Origin: Tautonia sociabilis
GTDB lineage: Bacteria > Planctomycetota > Planctomycetia > Isosphaerales > Isosphaeraceae
Direction of reading: 5' to 3'
DNA: 64,000 nt
Assembly (NCBI RefSeq): GCF_003977685.1
Contig: NZ_RYZH01000028.1
Span: 1-64,000, forward strand
The number at the start of each line of letters is the position of its first letter. The first letter of the stretch is position 1. Shown here piece by piece: positions 38,275 through 48,442 of the stretch. A program made the translations under genes and the position numbers. Below the pieces are notes generated by a model. It was not told the DNA's origin and did not search any database. It saw only the letters and a list, made by a program, of their open reading frames with translations.

Positions 38275-40572
38275 ATGGAACGCACGGACGATTCCCCGCC
38301 GTCTGGTCGCCCGGCCTGGCCGAGCGGCCGGCGACTGCTCGGCATGTCGGCCGTCTACGCCGTCCTCGCGGTCGTCGGGACCTGGCCGGCGATCACGACG
38401 GTCCACACCGCGTTGCCGGGGCAGTTCAGCGACCCGCTGGTCCACCTCTGGACGATGCGGTGGCACAAGCAATGCCTCCTGGAGGGGAGGCTCCCCTTCC
38501 ACTCCCCCGGCCTCCAGCACCCGGTCGGGGCGCCGGTCGGCTACCTGCCGCCGTTGCAGTACCAGAGCCTCCTCTACCTGGGCCTGTCGTCGGTCCTTTC
38601 CAACGACGTCCTCTGCTACAACATCATCTGGTTTCTCGGGTTCGTGCTCACGGGCGTCGGGACGTACGTCCTGGCGTGGTACGTCCTCCGGGACGGCTGG
38701 GCGGCGGCCCTGGCCGGGTTGCTCGGAATGCTCGGCGGCCCGATGACCTACTTCGCCAGCGGCCAGGTCGAGCAGATCACGCTGGGGTGGTTCCCCATCT
38801 TCCTCGTCTGCTGGATTCGCTTCGTCGACCGACCGTCCTGGGGACGGCTGCTCCGCTCCTCGGGCGTCTACCTGCTGACCGCCTCGAGCGCTCCGTACTA
38901 CGGCGTCTTCGCGGTCTTCCCGGCGGCGATCTATCTCGCCTGGGCGGCGATCCGGGCTCGTCGCAATCGGGATCGGGAGCGGTTCCTGCCGCCTCGGGTC
39001 TGCTGGCTGACCGCGTTTGTCGGGCTGACCCTGCCGGCGCTGCTGGTGCTCTTCTCCAGCCAGATCTGGGCGATGACGCATGGCTTCGCGATGGACCGCT
39101 CCTCGGCCGAGTTCAACCTGTACAAGGCCCCGATCCTCTCCTACCTGATGCCGTTTCCTCCCAAGCTTCTCGCTGGCCTGCTGCCGGAGCGCTGGATCAC
39201 CGAGTCCGGGATCATGGTCTTCCCGACCTACCTCGGCCTGGTGACCCTGGGGCTCCTTGCCGTGGCCCTGCTGGGCCGGGCTCGTTTTGAACGGTCCTCT
39301 TACTGGTGGGTCGTGCTGACGACCTGCCTGGTGCTCTCGCTCGGGGCGTCGGTGACGGTCCTCGGGAGGGAGCTGACCCTGCCGGCGCACTGGCTCCGGG
39401 AGTACGGCCAGATCCTCAAGCCGATCCGGGTCCCCGGCCGCTTCGCGTTCGTCGCGCTTCCCGTCGCGGCCACGATCGCGGGGGCCGGGATGCTCCGACT
39501 GGCCTCCCGAATCTCCTCCCGAGCGGGACGGGCGGTGCTGGGGGTCGGCGTGATGGCCCTGGCGACGATCGACCTGGCCCAGGTCCCCTTCGGCACCGTC
39601 CCGATGCCGGAGATGCCCGCCTGCTACCGCTGGATCCGGGATCGAGCGCCCGAGGCCTCGATCTTCGAGGCCCCCCACTTCAACGCCGCCTGGCGATTGC
39701 CCGCGCTCTGCACCTACTGGCAGTCGATCCACGGCCTGCGGACGTCCGCCGGATACACCGCCGACCTGAACCCGGTCCAGGAGAACCTGCTCTCCCACCA
39801 GTCTCCGTTCCACGCCCACCGGCTCGCGATCCCGGACTACCTGGAGCATCCCGAGTCGATCCGCTTCGACGTGCACGGCGTGAGCGGGCCGGCGCCGTTC
39901 GACGACTTCTCCTGGCTCTATCTGAAGACATTTGGGTTCGACTACCTGGTCCTCCACCATCGCCCCGGGGATTACCCGGAGCTTCCGGTGACGCTGGACG
40001 CACTCGAGCGCCGGCTCGCCCCCGCCCTGGTCTTCGAGGACGAGGAGGCGGCCGTCTACCAGGTCGACCGGCTGCCGCCCCCCTCGACCCCGGTGGTGCT
40101 TTGCGCCGAGGGCTGGCGGGGCTACATCTGGTCGAGGAGGGGAGTCGGGCGAATCATCGACCCGGTCAGCCGCCTTGCGCTCTACAACCCTCAACCCGGC
40201 GGCCCGGTCGTGCTCGCGATCCGGGCGATGTCGAGGAGGCCGACGAAGGTGGTCGAGCTGCGGGAGGGGGAGGCCCTGCTGGCCCGCTGGGAGTTCTCCG
40301 GAGGGGAGGAACAGACCCTGATCTCCCCCCCTCTGGCCCTCTCCGAGGGGATGCACCGGCTGGAACTGCGGTGCGACGGCGTCGAGCCGGACGTCTCCCA
40401 CGTCCCCCAGTTCGAGGAAGAGCAACGCCCGTTCGCGCTCTGGGTTTCCGCGGTCGGGATCGGCCCCACCGCCGAGCTGGCCGCGTCCTGGGCCGCCGGC
40501 TCGGAGCCGGAGTCGGAGGAAGAGTCGGAGGGGCTCCTCGCCCGACGGCCGGACGGTTCCGAGGCCCGATGA
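38275..40572 (+). CDS. GT-C-like polytopic membrane protein, putative glycosyltransferase
   Basis: The 765-residue protein has about eleven membrane segments in its first 420 residues and a soluble C-terminal part of some 340 residues. The first outer loop carries PGQFSDPLVHLW, with an Asp placed as in GT-C glycosyltransferases that use lipid-linked sugars, and the next segments (LQYQSLLYLGLSSV, YAFASGQVEQ-like) follow that pattern. The C-terminal part ends with an acidic Glu/Ser stretch. The start is the ATG at 38275, giving a short cytoplasmic N-terminus. A role in cell-envelope glycan or surface-protein glycosylation is inferred only. Confidence 0.65.
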   Translation: MERTDDSPPSGRPAWPSGRRLLGMSAVYAVLAVVGTWPAITTVHTALPGQFSDPLVHLWTMRWHKQCLLEGRLPFHSPGLQHPVGAPVGYLPPLQYQSLLYLGLSSVLSNDVLCYNIIWFLGFVLTGVGTYVLAWYVLRDGWAAALAGLLGMLGGPMTYFASGQVEQITLGWFPIFLVCWIRFVDRPSWGRLLRSSGVYLLTASSAPYYGVFAVFPAAIYLAWAAIRARRNRDRERFLPPRVCWLTAFVGLTLPALLVLFSSQIWAMTHGFAMDRSSAEFNLYKAPILSYLMPFPPKLLAGLLPERWITESGIMVFPTYLGLVTLGLLAVALLGRARFERSSYWWVVLTTCLVLSLGASVTVLGRELTLPAHWLREYGQILKPIRVPGRFAFVALPVAATIAGAGMLRLASRISSRAGRAVLGVGVMALATIDLAQVPFGTVPMPEMPACYRWIRDRAPEASIFEAPHFNAAWRLPALCTYWQSIHGLRTSAGYTADLNPVQENLLSHQSPFHAHRLAIPDYLEHPESIRFDVHGVSGPAPFDDFSWLYLKTFGFDYLVLHHRPGDYPELPVTLDALERRLAPALVFEDEEAAVYQVDRLPPPSTPVVLCAEGWRGYIWSRRGVGRIIDPVSRLALYNPQPGGPVVLAIRAMSRRPTKVVELREGEALLARWEFSGGEEQTLISPPLALSEGMHRLELRCDGVEPDVSHVPQFEEEQRPFALWVSAVGIGPTAELAASWAAGSEPESEEESEGLLARRPDGSEAR

Positions 40573-40728
40573 TCGAGGACCGGGCCTCGGCGGCACGGAC
40601 CCGTCGAGGCCCGGTGGGTCGGCTGGCTTCGGATCGGATGGCGACGATCACGGACCCTCGGGCCGAGGGGGGCGGCAGCCGGTGCGACGCCGGCCCCGCC
40701 GGGCTCGAAGGATCGGGGGACGCGGGGG

Positions 40729-42042
40729 TCAGATGAACTCGTTGATCAGGTTCTCGAGCATCTCCTGCCGGCCGCTGACGTTCGGCGTCACGTCCCCCTT
40801 GGGCAGGATGTACGCTTCCAGGTCGGCGAAGGTCGCCCGGCCGGATTCGACCTTCCGGCCGAGCTCGCCGTCCCAGCTGGCGTAGCGGTCTCGGACGAAC
40901 TGGGCCAGGCGGCCGTCTTCCCGGATCCGGTGGGCGATTTTCAGGCCCCGGGCGAAGGCGTCCATGCCGCCGATGTGGGCGTGGAACAGGTCGACGGGCT
41001 CGAAGCTTTCGCGGCGGACCTTGGCGTCGAAGTTGATGCCGCCGGTGGTCCAGCCGCCCATGTCGAGCACCTCGAGCATGCAGGTGGCCGTCAGGTAGAT
41101 GTTCGTGGGGAACTGGTCGGTGTCCCAGCCGAGCATCGGGTCGCCGGTGTTGGCGTCCATCGACCCGAGCACGCCGGCGGCGGCGGCCATGCGGAGCTCG
41201 TGCTGCATCTCGTGGCCGGCGAGGGTGGCGTGGTTGGTTTCCAGGTTCAGCTTGAAGTGGCCGAGCAGGTCGTAGGTGCGGAGGAAGTTCAGACAGCTCT
41301 CGGTGTCGCTGTCGTACTGGTGCTTGGTCGGTTCCATCGGCTTCGGCTCGATGTAGAACTGGCCGTCGAAGCCGATCGCCTTCTTGTAGTCGACGGCCAT
41401 ATTCAGGAACCGGCCGAGGTGGTCGAGCTCGCGCTTCAGGTCGGTGTTCCAGAGGGTCGAGTAGCCCTCCCGGCCTCCCCAGAAGGTGTAGCCCAGGCCG
41501 CCGAGCTCCTTGGTCACCTCCATCATCTTCTTCACTTGGGCGCCGGCGAAGGCGAAGGCGTCGAAGTTGGGGCTGGTGCTGGCGCCGTGGACGTATCGGG
41601 GGTTGCTGAAGAGGTTGGCCGTGCCCCAGAGCAATCGGACCCCCGTCCGCTGCTGCTCCTCCTTGAGGACCTTGGCCACGGCGTCGAGGTTGGCGTTGGT
41701 TTCCTTGAGGGTCTTCCCCTCGGGGGCGACGTCGCGATCGTGGAAGCAGTAGAAGGGAGTTCCCAGCTTCTCCAGGAACTCGAAGGCGGCGCGGACGCGG
41801 CGGACGGCGTTTTCGACGGTGGGGGTGCCGTCGTCCCAGGGGCGGAGGGCCGTGCCGGCGCCGAAGGGGTCGCTCAGGGGGTTGGTGAAGGTGTGCCAGT
41901 AAGCGACGGAGAACCGCAGGTGGTCCTTCATCGGCTTGCCGCCGACCAGCTCGTCCGGGTTGTAGTGTTTGAATTCGAGCGGGTTCTTCGAGTCCGGGCC
42001 GCCGTAGACAATCTTGGGGACGTCGGGGAAGAACTCGGACAT
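40729..42042 (-). CDS. xylA: xylose isomerase
   Basis: Xylose isomerase interconverts xylose and xylulose (also glucose and fructose) using two divalent metals. The 437-residue protein is the long (class II) type. It has H101 and D104 in [21 protein letters not shown]-type strands, the metal ligands E230 and K232 in [13 protein letters not shown], and the C-terminal [13 protein letters not shown]. The start is the ATG at 42042. No xylulokinase or transporter lies nearby, so it is an isolated gene. The promoter region is shared with the divergent efflux operon. Confidence 0.96.
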   Translation of the reverse strand: MSEFFPDVPKIVYGGPDSKNPLEFKHYNPDELVGGKPMKDHLRFSVAYWHTFTNPLSDPFGAGTALRPWDDGTPTVENAVRRVRAAFEFLEKLGTPFYCFHDRDVAPEGKTLKETNANLDAVAKVLKEEQQRTGVRLLWGTANLFSNPRYVHGASTSPNFDAFAFAGAQVKKMMEVTKELGGLGYTFWGGREGYSTLWNTDLKRELDHLGRFLNMAVDYKKAIGFDGQFYIEPKPMEPTKHQYDSDTESCLNFLRTYDLLGHFKLNLETNHATLAGHEMQHELRMAAAAGVLGSMDANTGDPMLGWDTDQFPTNIYLTATCMLEVLDMGGWTTGGINFDAKVRRESFEPVDLFHAHIGGMDAFARGLKIAHRIREDGRLAQFVRDRYASWDGELGRKVESGRATFADLEAYILPKGDVTPNVSGRQEMLENLINEFI

Positions 42043-42174
42043 CGCAGGGCCTCGCGCCGCGTGGAAGGGGGGCGTTGGGTCGCTCGCCGGGGCCCCGACC
42101 ACGGGCCTCGACGGCGATCGGAGACGAGTCTAAGGGGCGCCTCGGGACGGGACAAGTCCCCCCCCAGCCGACGC

Positions 42175-42202
42175 TTGACTCCGGCCCGGCGCCGGGTATC
42201 GT
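42175..42202 (+). promoter_or_regulatory. putative promoter of the efflux operon
   Basis: TTGACT (42175-42180) and TATCGT (42197-42202) are 16 bases apart. The predicted start is near 42209, about 50 bases before the Cys-rich gene. A GCCCGGCGCCGGG palindrome fills the spacer and could be an operator. Confidence 0.5.
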
Positions 42203-42260
42203 AGCGTAAGAGGGGCCTTCCGCGCCAACGGCCCCGATCGTCCCCGAGGACCCCCCAGCG

Positions 42261-42665
42261 ATGCTCCGCGTGGCGGTGCGACTGCTGCACCTGTACCTGA
42301 TTTTCCGGATCGTCTGCTGCCCGTGCCTGACGGGCCAGAACATCCACGATCGGGCCACGCTGTCGCTGTTCGCCTGGGGGGGGGCCGCCAGCGTTCCCAG
42401 CGACGAGTTGGGCAATCCCGACGATCTGGCCACCGAGGCCGGCGCTTGCATGTGCGACGGCGCCAGCGCCCCCTCCTGCCCCGACTGCCCGCCCCCCGAT
42501 CGCTCCGGCAGCCCGATCGACGCGCCGGATCACCTGCTCGCCCTCGTCTCCTCGATCGGGCGGGACGGTCTGACCGATCTTCCCCCCGCCCCTCCTCCGC
42601 TTCGATCTCCGGAGCCGAGTGACGCGAGGATCGTGCGCGCCCGGCTCCAGTCCTTCCGCTGCTGA
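42261..42665 (+). CDS. small Cys-rich membrane-anchored protein
   Basis: The family is not recognised. The 134-residue product opens with a hydrophobic helix (about 3-19) that runs into CCPC (residues 19-22). CMC (63-65) and CPDC (73-76) follow, then a Pro-rich tail ending in Cys. The paired cysteines suggest metal binding. It is the first gene of a run with the RND adaptor and pump, with a clear promoter in front, so a periplasmic metal-binding or accessory role is a reasonable inference. Confidence 0.6.
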   Translation: MLRVAVRLLHLYLIFRIVCCPCLTGQNIHDRATLSLFAWGGAASVPSDELGNPDDLATEAGACMCDGASAPSCPDCPPPDRSGSPIDAPDHLLALVSSIGRDGLTDLPPAPPPLRSPEPSDARIVRARLQSFRC

Positions 42666-42811
42666 TCTCCCCTCCGAGCGCTCCCTCGGCCGCGTTTCCC
42701 CCCTCGGGAGACGCCGGTCCCGTCGAGGATCCATCTCGAACGGTTCCCCCCCGGATCGATCACCCTCCCCAATTCCCGCCCAAGCACTCCCACCCTCGGA
42801 GGGATACCCCC

Positions 42812-44110
42812 ATGCGCCGTTTCCTGTCCTGGCTGCCGACGATCGGCGTCCTCGCCGCGATGGTCGTCGTCGGGGTCGTCATCGTGGCCCCGGAACTGAT
42901 CCCGATCCCGATGCTCCGGGGGGACGAGACGCCCTCGGCCGAGCAGGAGGAGGCCCCTTCGGCCACCCGCTCCGTCGAGGAAACCGTTGACGACGGCTGG
43001 TACGACGCCCACCCGGGGAAGGTCGGCGCCGAGTTCCGGCGAGAGCTGCCGGTCGTCCGCCTGTCTTCCCCCGAGGTGGCGGCCCGCATCGGTCTGAAGA
43101 CGGCCCGGGCCGAGGAGCGAATCGTCGTCGACCGGGTCGAGGGGAACGCCGAGACCGCCTACGACGCCCACCTCTTCGCCGAGGTCATTCCCCGAGTGCG
43201 CTGCGTTGTTCGGGAGGTCTTCGCCGACCACGGCGACCACTTCGAGCCCGGCCAGCCGATGGCCGTGGTTGACTCGGCCGAGGTCGGTCTCGCCAAGGCG
43301 AACTACCTGGCGCTGCGGTCGACGGTTGGCCTGGCCGAGAAGACCTACACGCGGATCCAGGGCCTCGCGGCCAAAGACGCCTTGCCCAAGGCGAACGAGA
43401 TTGAGGCGAAGGCCGCGCTCAGCAAGGCCGAGGCCGATCTGCTTGGCGCCCGGCAGTCGCTCCGCAACCTCGGCTTCGACGATGACGATCTCGATCGGAT
43501 CGCCGAGGAGATGGACACCTCTTCCCTGCTGGAGGTCGTGGCCCCGATCTCGGGCACGGTGGTCGAGCTGCACGCCGTCGTCGGCGAAGCGCTGGAGCCG
43601 AACACGGTGATGTTCCAGCTGACCGACCTGGACACGCTCTGGGCCTGGATCGACGTGCCCGAGTCCGAGTTCCGGTTGGTGCGGCCGGGCCACCGGGTGA
43701 GCTTCACCGTTCCCGGGCTGGACGAGGTGACGGCCAGCGGCGAGGTTGAGTGGGTCGAGGCGTCGGTGAACCCCAACACCCGGACGGTTCGCGTGCTCGC
43801 CGCGCTGGACAACCGAGACCGCTGCCTCCGGGCCGGCCAGTTCGGCCGGGGAGTGATTAAGGTCGGCGAGCCCCGAGCGGCGGTCGTCATCCCCCGAGCC
43901 GCGCTCCAGGACTTCGGGCCGGGGGTCGGGCTGGTCTTTCTCGTCCGGGACGACGGCACCTACGTCCCCCAGCGCGTCGAAACGAAGGACCTGCCCGACC
44001 CGGAGGCGGTCGAGGTCTCCTGGGGCCTCGAGGCGGGGGAGGAGGTCGTCACCACGGGCTCCTTCCTGCTGATGACCGAGCTGCGTCGCGACGAACTCGT
44101 CGGCGATTGA
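42812..44110 (+). CDS. efflux RND transporter periplasmic adaptor (CzcB/CusB-like)
   Basis: This is the membrane-fusion subunit that links the inner-membrane RND pump to an outer-membrane channel. The 432-residue protein has an N-terminal membrane anchor (about 8-30), a barrel-sandwich half (PRVRCVVREVFADHGDHFEPGQ), a helical hairpin (about 155-230), the matching half (VVAPISGTVVELHAVVGEALEP) and a beta-barrel ending in PRAALQD. An acidic spacer follows the anchor. A GGAGGG box precedes the ATG. The gap to the pump gene is 40 bases. Confidence 0.9.
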   Translation: MRRFLSWLPTIGVLAAMVVVGVVIVAPELIPIPMLRGDETPSAEQEEAPSATRSVEETVDDGWYDAHPGKVGAEFRRELPVVRLSSPEVAARIGLKTARAEERIVVDRVEGNAETAYDAHLFAEVIPRVRCVVREVFADHGDHFEPGQPMAVVDSAEVGLAKANYLALRSTVGLAEKTYTRIQGLAAKDALPKANEIEAKAALSKAEADLLGARQSLRNLGFDDDDLDRIAEEMDTSSLLEVVAPISGTVVELHAVVGEALEPNTVMFQLTDLDTLWAWIDVPESEFRLVRPGHRVSFTVPGLDEVTASGEVEWVEASVNPNTRTVRVLAALDNRDRCLRAGQFGRGVIKVGEPRAAVVIPRAALQDFGPGVGLVFLVRDDGTYVPQRVETKDLPDPEAVEVSWGLEAGEEVVTTGSFLLMTELRRDELVGD

Positions 44111-44150
44111 GGTCCGTCCCGTCCCGAACCGATCGCCGGAGGGTCCGCCG

Positions 44151-47100
44151 ATGCTCAATGCGCTGATCAATTTCAGCCTCCAGAACCGCGTCGTCATCCT
44201 GCTGCTGGCCGGGCTGCTGATCTTCGTCGGGGTGAACTCGGCGCTTCGGCTGCCGCTGGACGCCTTCCCCGACACGACGCCCAATCAGGTCCAGATCAAC
44301 ACCGTCGCCCCGTCGATGACGCCGGAGCAGATCGAGCTGCTCGTCACCTATCCGGTCGAGTTGGCGCTGGGCGGCCTGAAGGGGCTGGAGGAGGTCCGCT
44401 CGGTTTCCAAGTTCGGTCTGTCGCAGGTGGTGGCGATCTTCGGCGATGCCACCGACATCTACTTCGCCCGCCAGCAGATCACCGAGCGCCTGACCAATCT
44501 CGAGCTCTCTCCCGGGATCGGCCAGCCTCAGATGGGGCCGGTGGCCACCGGGCTGGGGGAGATTTACCACTACTACCTGACCAGCGAGGTCTACGACCTG
44601 ACGGAGCTTCGGACGCTGCACGACTGGGTTGTCCGCCCCCGACTGATCCGGGTGCCGGGCGTGGCCGAGATCAACACCCTCGGCGGCCTGGCCAAGCAGT
44701 ACGAGGTCCGCGTCGATCCCGACAAGCTCGCCAAGTACCACCTCACCTTCGATGACCTGACGCTCGCCCTGCAGGAGAACAACACCAACGTCGGGGGCGG
44801 TCCGGTCGACCAGGCCGGGCAGGTCCACCTCGTGCAGGGGGTTGGCCTGCTCCGGACCGAGCGGGACATCTCCGATGTGGTCATCACGGCCGTCAACGGC
44901 GTGCCGATCCGGGTCCGAGACGTGGCCGACGTCGCCATCGGGCACGCCATCCGTCGGGGCGGGACCACGGCCCACGGCAAGGGGGAGGTCGTTCTCGGCC
45001 TGGCCTTCATGAGGATGGGGGAGAACTCCCGAGAGGTCACCAACGCGCTGGAGGCCGCAATGGAGGACGTCCGCCAGCTGCTCCCCCCCGGCGTCGAGGT
45101 CAACGTCGTCTACCGACGCACCGACCTGATCTCCCGAGTCTTGCACACCGTCGAGCGGAACCTGTCCGAGGGGGCGATTCTCGTCGTCGCCGTGCTCTTC
45201 GCCTTCCTGGGCAATCTCCGGGCGGGCCTGATCGTCGCCAGCGCCATTCCGCTCTCGATGCTCTTCGCCGTCTCGATGATGCAGCGCGTGGGCATCGCCG
45301 GCAGCCTGATGAGCCTTGGCGCCATCGACTTCGGCCTGGTTGTGGATAGCTCGGTCGTCATGATCGAGAACTGCGTCCGGCGCCTCTCGCACGACCGCAC
45401 CGACCGCCCCAAGCTCGAAGTCGTTCGGGAGGCCGCCGTCGAGGTCCGCAAGCCGACCATGTTCGGCGAGCTGATCATCATGGTCGTCTCCCTGCCGATC
45501 CTCACCCTCCAGGGGGTCGAGGGGAAGCTCTTCCGGCCGATGGCCTTGACCGTCATCTTCGCGCTGCTCGGCTCGATGGCCCTCTCGCTGACCCTGATGC
45601 CGGTGCTCGCCTCGTTCACCCTCCGCAAGGGGATGTCCGAGAAGGAGACGATCATCGACCGCATCGCCCACACCCTCTACCGTCCGCTGCTCGAGCTGGC
45701 CCTGCGCAACCCGCTGCCCACGCTCGGCGCTCTGATCCTGCTTACCCTGCTCGCCGCCCGGGTCGGCCTGGGGCTGGGCTCCGAGTTCATCCCCCGGCTG
45801 GCCGAGGGGTCCATCGTCTTCAACACCGTCCGCCTGGCGAGCGTCAACCTCGAGGAGTCCCAGCGCTACGGCACCGAGCTGGAGCGAATCCTCCTGGAGG
45901 AGTTCCCCGACGAGATCGACGACATCTGGACCCGAACCGGCACCGCCGAGGTGGCCACCGACCCGATGGGTCTGGAGCTGAGCGACGTCTTCGTCACCCT
46001 CAAGCCCCGGGAGGGCTGGACTCGGGCCGTCGACCAGGAGGACCTGGTCAACCAGATGGCCGAGGTTGTCGGGCGGCTTCCCGGGATGGAAGCGGTCTTC
46101 AGCCAGCCGATCGAGCAGCGCATCAACGAGATGATCGCCGGCATCCGGGCCGACCTCGGCATCAAGCTCTTCGGCGACGATCTGGAGACGCTCCAGACCA
46201 AGGCGGGCGAGATCGCCCGGGTCATCGAGCGGATCCCCGGCGCCGCCGACGTCAGCGTCGAGCAGATCACCGGCCTGCCGGTGCTTCGGATCGTCGTCGA
46301 CCGCGAGGCCGTCTCCCGCCACGGCGTCCCCGCCCGGGTGGTCCTCGACGCGATCGCCGCCATCGGCGGCACGACCGTCGGCGAGATCTTCGAGGAGGAG
46401 GGGGGCCGCCGCTTCCCCCTGGTCGTCCGCCTTCCCGAGCCGTACCGAGACAACCCCGACGCCCTGAAGGGGATCCTGATCCCGACGGCCACCGGCGCCC
46501 GGCTCCCTCTGACCCGCCTCGTCCGGTTCGAGGACTCCGTCGGCCCCTCGGCCATCCCCCGGGAGTGGGGCCAGCGCCGGATCATCGTCCAGGCCAACGT
46601 CCGGGGCCGAGACGTCGGCTCGTTCGTCGAGGAGGCCCAGCGTACGATCGAGCGGGAGTTCACCCTGCCGGCCGGTTACGCCATCGAGTGGGGAGGCCAG
46701 TTCGAGAACCTCATCCGGGCCCGATCCCGGCTGAACCTGGTCGTGCCGCTCTCGCTGCTCTTGACGATGAGCCTGCTGTACCTGACGTTCAACTCGCTGC
46801 GGGACGCCCTGCTCATCTTCACCGGCCTGTTCTTCGCCACCAACGGCGGGGTCTTCGGGCTCTGGTTCCGCGGGATGCCCTTCACGATCTCGGCCGGCGT
46901 CGGCTTTATCGCCCTCAACGGGGCGTCGATGCTCATGGGCCTGGTCCTGCTCAACGCCGTCCACCAGCGCATGAGGATGGGGATGTCCAAGGCCGACGCG
47001 ATCCGGGACGCGGCCCTCGAGCGGCTCCGGCCCGTGCTGATGACCGGCACCGTCGCCGCGCTCGGCTTCCTGCCGATGGCCCTCTCCTCCGGGTTCGGCG

Positions 47101-47276
47101 CCGAGGTCCAGCGCCCGCTGGCGACCGTTGTCGTCTTCGGCATGATGACGGCCACGCTGCTGACGATGATCTCCCTGCCGGTCCTCTACCTCCTCTTCGG
47201 CCGGGGCCCCGCCCCCGATCCCGAGGCGGCCGCCCTGCTGGCCGGCGATCCCGACGGCCCCCCGGCCTCCTCCTGA
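44151..47276 (+). CDS. heavy-metal efflux RND pump (CzcA/CusA family)
   Basis: CzcA/CusA proteins are proton-driven trimeric pumps exporting Co/Zn/Cd or Cu/Ag. The 1041-residue protein has the standard two-fold layout: 12 membrane helices, a porter domain after TM1 and another after TM7. The proton-relay motif in TM4 is present as DFGLVVDSSVVMIEN, with both Asp and the Glu conserved. LDAFPDTTPNQVQINT after TM1 and the metal-pump segment TGLGEIYHYYL are typical. Metal specificity is not readable. No outer-membrane channel gene follows; the next gene is a secreted unknown. Confidence 0.93.
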   Translation: MLNALINFSLQNRVVILLLAGLLIFVGVNSALRLPLDAFPDTTPNQVQINTVAPSMTPEQIELLVTYPVELALGGLKGLEEVRSVSKFGLSQVVAIFGDATDIYFARQQITERLTNLELSPGIGQPQMGPVATGLGEIYHYYLTSEVYDLTELRTLHDWVVRPRLIRVPGVAEINTLGGLAKQYEVRVDPDKLAKYHLTFDDLTLALQENNTNVGGGPVDQAGQVHLVQGVGLLRTERDISDVVITAVNGVPIRVRDVADVAIGHAIRRGGTTAHGKGEVVLGLAFMRMGENSREVTNALEAAMEDVRQLLPPGVEVNVVYRRTDLISRVLHTVERNLSEGAILVVAVLFAFLGNLRAGLIVASAIPLSMLFAVSMMQRVGIAGSLMSLGAIDFGLVVDSSVVMIENCVRRLSHDRTDRPKLEVVREAAVEVRKPTMFGELIIMVVSLPILTLQGVEGKLFRPMALTVIFALLGSMALSLTLMPVLASFTLRKGMSEKETIIDRIAHTLYRPLLELALRNPLPTLGALILLTLLAARVGLGLGSEFIPRLAEGSIVFNTVRLASVNLEESQRYGTELERILLEEFPDEIDDIWTRTGTAEVATDPMGLELSDVFVTLKPREGWTRAVDQEDLVNQMAEVVGRLPGMEAVFSQPIEQRINEMIAGIRADLGIKLFGDDLETLQTKAGEIARVIERIPGAADVSVEQITGLPVLRIVVDREAVSRHGVPARVVLDAIAAIGGTTVGEIFEEEGGRRFPLVVRLPEPYRDNPDALKGILIPTATGARLPLTRLVRFEDSVGPSAIPREWGQRRIIVQANVRGRDVGSFVEEAQRTIEREFTLPAGYAIEWGGQFENLIRARSRLNLVVPLSLLLTMSLLYLTFNSLRDALLIFTGLFFATNGGVFGLWFRGMPFTISAGVGFIALNGASMLMGLVLLNAVHQRMRMGMSKADAIRDAALERLRPVLMTGTVAALGFLPMALSSGFGAEVQRPLATVVVFGMMTATLLTMISLPVLYLLFGRGPAPDPEAAALLAGDPDGPPASS

Positions 47277-47531
47277 GCCCGGAGCCGACCGGGCTCATCC
47301 TCCGGGAGCGATCGCGAGCCCCGCCGACGGCCATCCTCGGGGTCGTCGGCGGGGAGCCCGAGCCCCGGCCGATGCCGGCCCCCGGCGTTGTGATCGCGAG
47401 CCAGGCGACCTATGATTGGAGGCGACATCGGGCCGGCCGTCCGCCGGGCCGACGCCGATCGCCCGGGGACGCTCGGAGCAGCCGGGGACCATCTCGACGG
47501 ATCGCGGACGACGCCGACTGAGGCCGCTTCG

Positions 47532-48332
47532 ATGACGACTCTCGCACCGAGCACCGCCCCCGGGCCGGCCCCCTGGCGAGCCCTCCGGCGGTGCGGGGGC
47601 CCGGCCCTCGCCGCGGTGGCCCTCGCGCTCCTCTCCGCCGGCGAGGCCGACGCCCAGTTCGGCTTCGGCGGCTACGGCTGGGGATACGGGGCCTTCCTGC
47701 ATCCTTACACCCCCCCCTCCGTCTCGACCCTCGACCGGATCGCCGTCACCCGGGCTGGGATGGACCAGGAGGCCCTCAACCGGACCTCGCTCTCCACCCC
47801 CGACCGGTTCGACTACCGCCGCCAGCAGGTCGCCCTGCAGCAGCGGTACGACGTCCAGTCGATGCAAGGCATCGACGTCGACCGTCGCGGCCGGGGCACC
47901 CCGATCCCCGGCTCCCGACCCGCGCCGGGGGCCGTCGACAATGCGGCCGAACCCGGCGCTCCCGAGGCCCCCTCGGTCCCCCGGCCGGTCCTGAGCGTCT
48001 CCAGCTTCGTCAACGACAACGGCCAGGTCGTCTGGCCGGCCGACGCCCCCATCTCCGGCGACCTGGCCGACCAGCGCGACCGGGCCGACGCCGCCATCAA
48101 GGAGGTCGTCGACGAGGAGCGGGCGATGGGGTACTCCCGGATCTCGACCGTTGCCTCGGCCCGCCAGGCCCTGCTCGACTACGGTCAGCCGGCCCTCCAG
48201 TTCGTCCGGGAGACCTCCACCCCCCGCGTCGCCGACACCTTCCACCTCTTCCTGCTCTCGCTCTACGACGCCCTCGCCCAGGCCGCCGAACGCGGCGCCT
48301 CCCGGACCGGCGGCCCTCCTCCCCCTCCGTGA
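47532..48332 (+). CDS. secreted hypothetical protein
   Basis: No family is recognised. The 266-residue product has a signal peptide (LAAVALALLSAGEADA, cleavage near residue 38) followed by a Gly/Tyr/Phe-rich start to the mature protein. A Pro/Arg-rich middle and a helical C-terminal region (about 175-250) follow. The start is the ATG at 47532; the frame is open further upstream but lacks features. It lies 256 bases after the RND pump gene, so it may or may not belong to that operon. Confidence 0.62.
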   Translation: MTTLAPSTAPGPAPWRALRRCGGPALAAVALALLSAGEADAQFGFGGYGWGYGAFLHPYTPPSVSTLDRIAVTRAGMDQEALNRTSLSTPDRFDYRRQQVALQQRYDVQSMQGIDVDRRGRGTPIPGSRPAPGAVDNAAEPGAPEAPSVPRPVLSVSSFVNDNGQVVWPADAPISGDLADQRDRADAAIKEVVDEERAMGYSRISTVASARQALLDYGQPALQFVRETSTPRVADTFHLFLLSLYDALAQAAERGASRTGGPPPPP

Positions 48333-48442
48333 TTCGACCCGATCCGATTCGATCTCGTCGGAGCGCTCGGATCCGGAGGAACCGAGGGGGAGGGTCGCCT
48401 TCCGGGCGATCTTCCCCGCGATCGATCGGGGCTGGCTTCTCC

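Noticed and set aside
44049-46964. 971-codon open frame antisense to the RND pump gene
   Set aside because: The plus-strand CzcA/CusA protein is unmistakable; the antisense product is a Gln/Asp/Gly-rich shadow.
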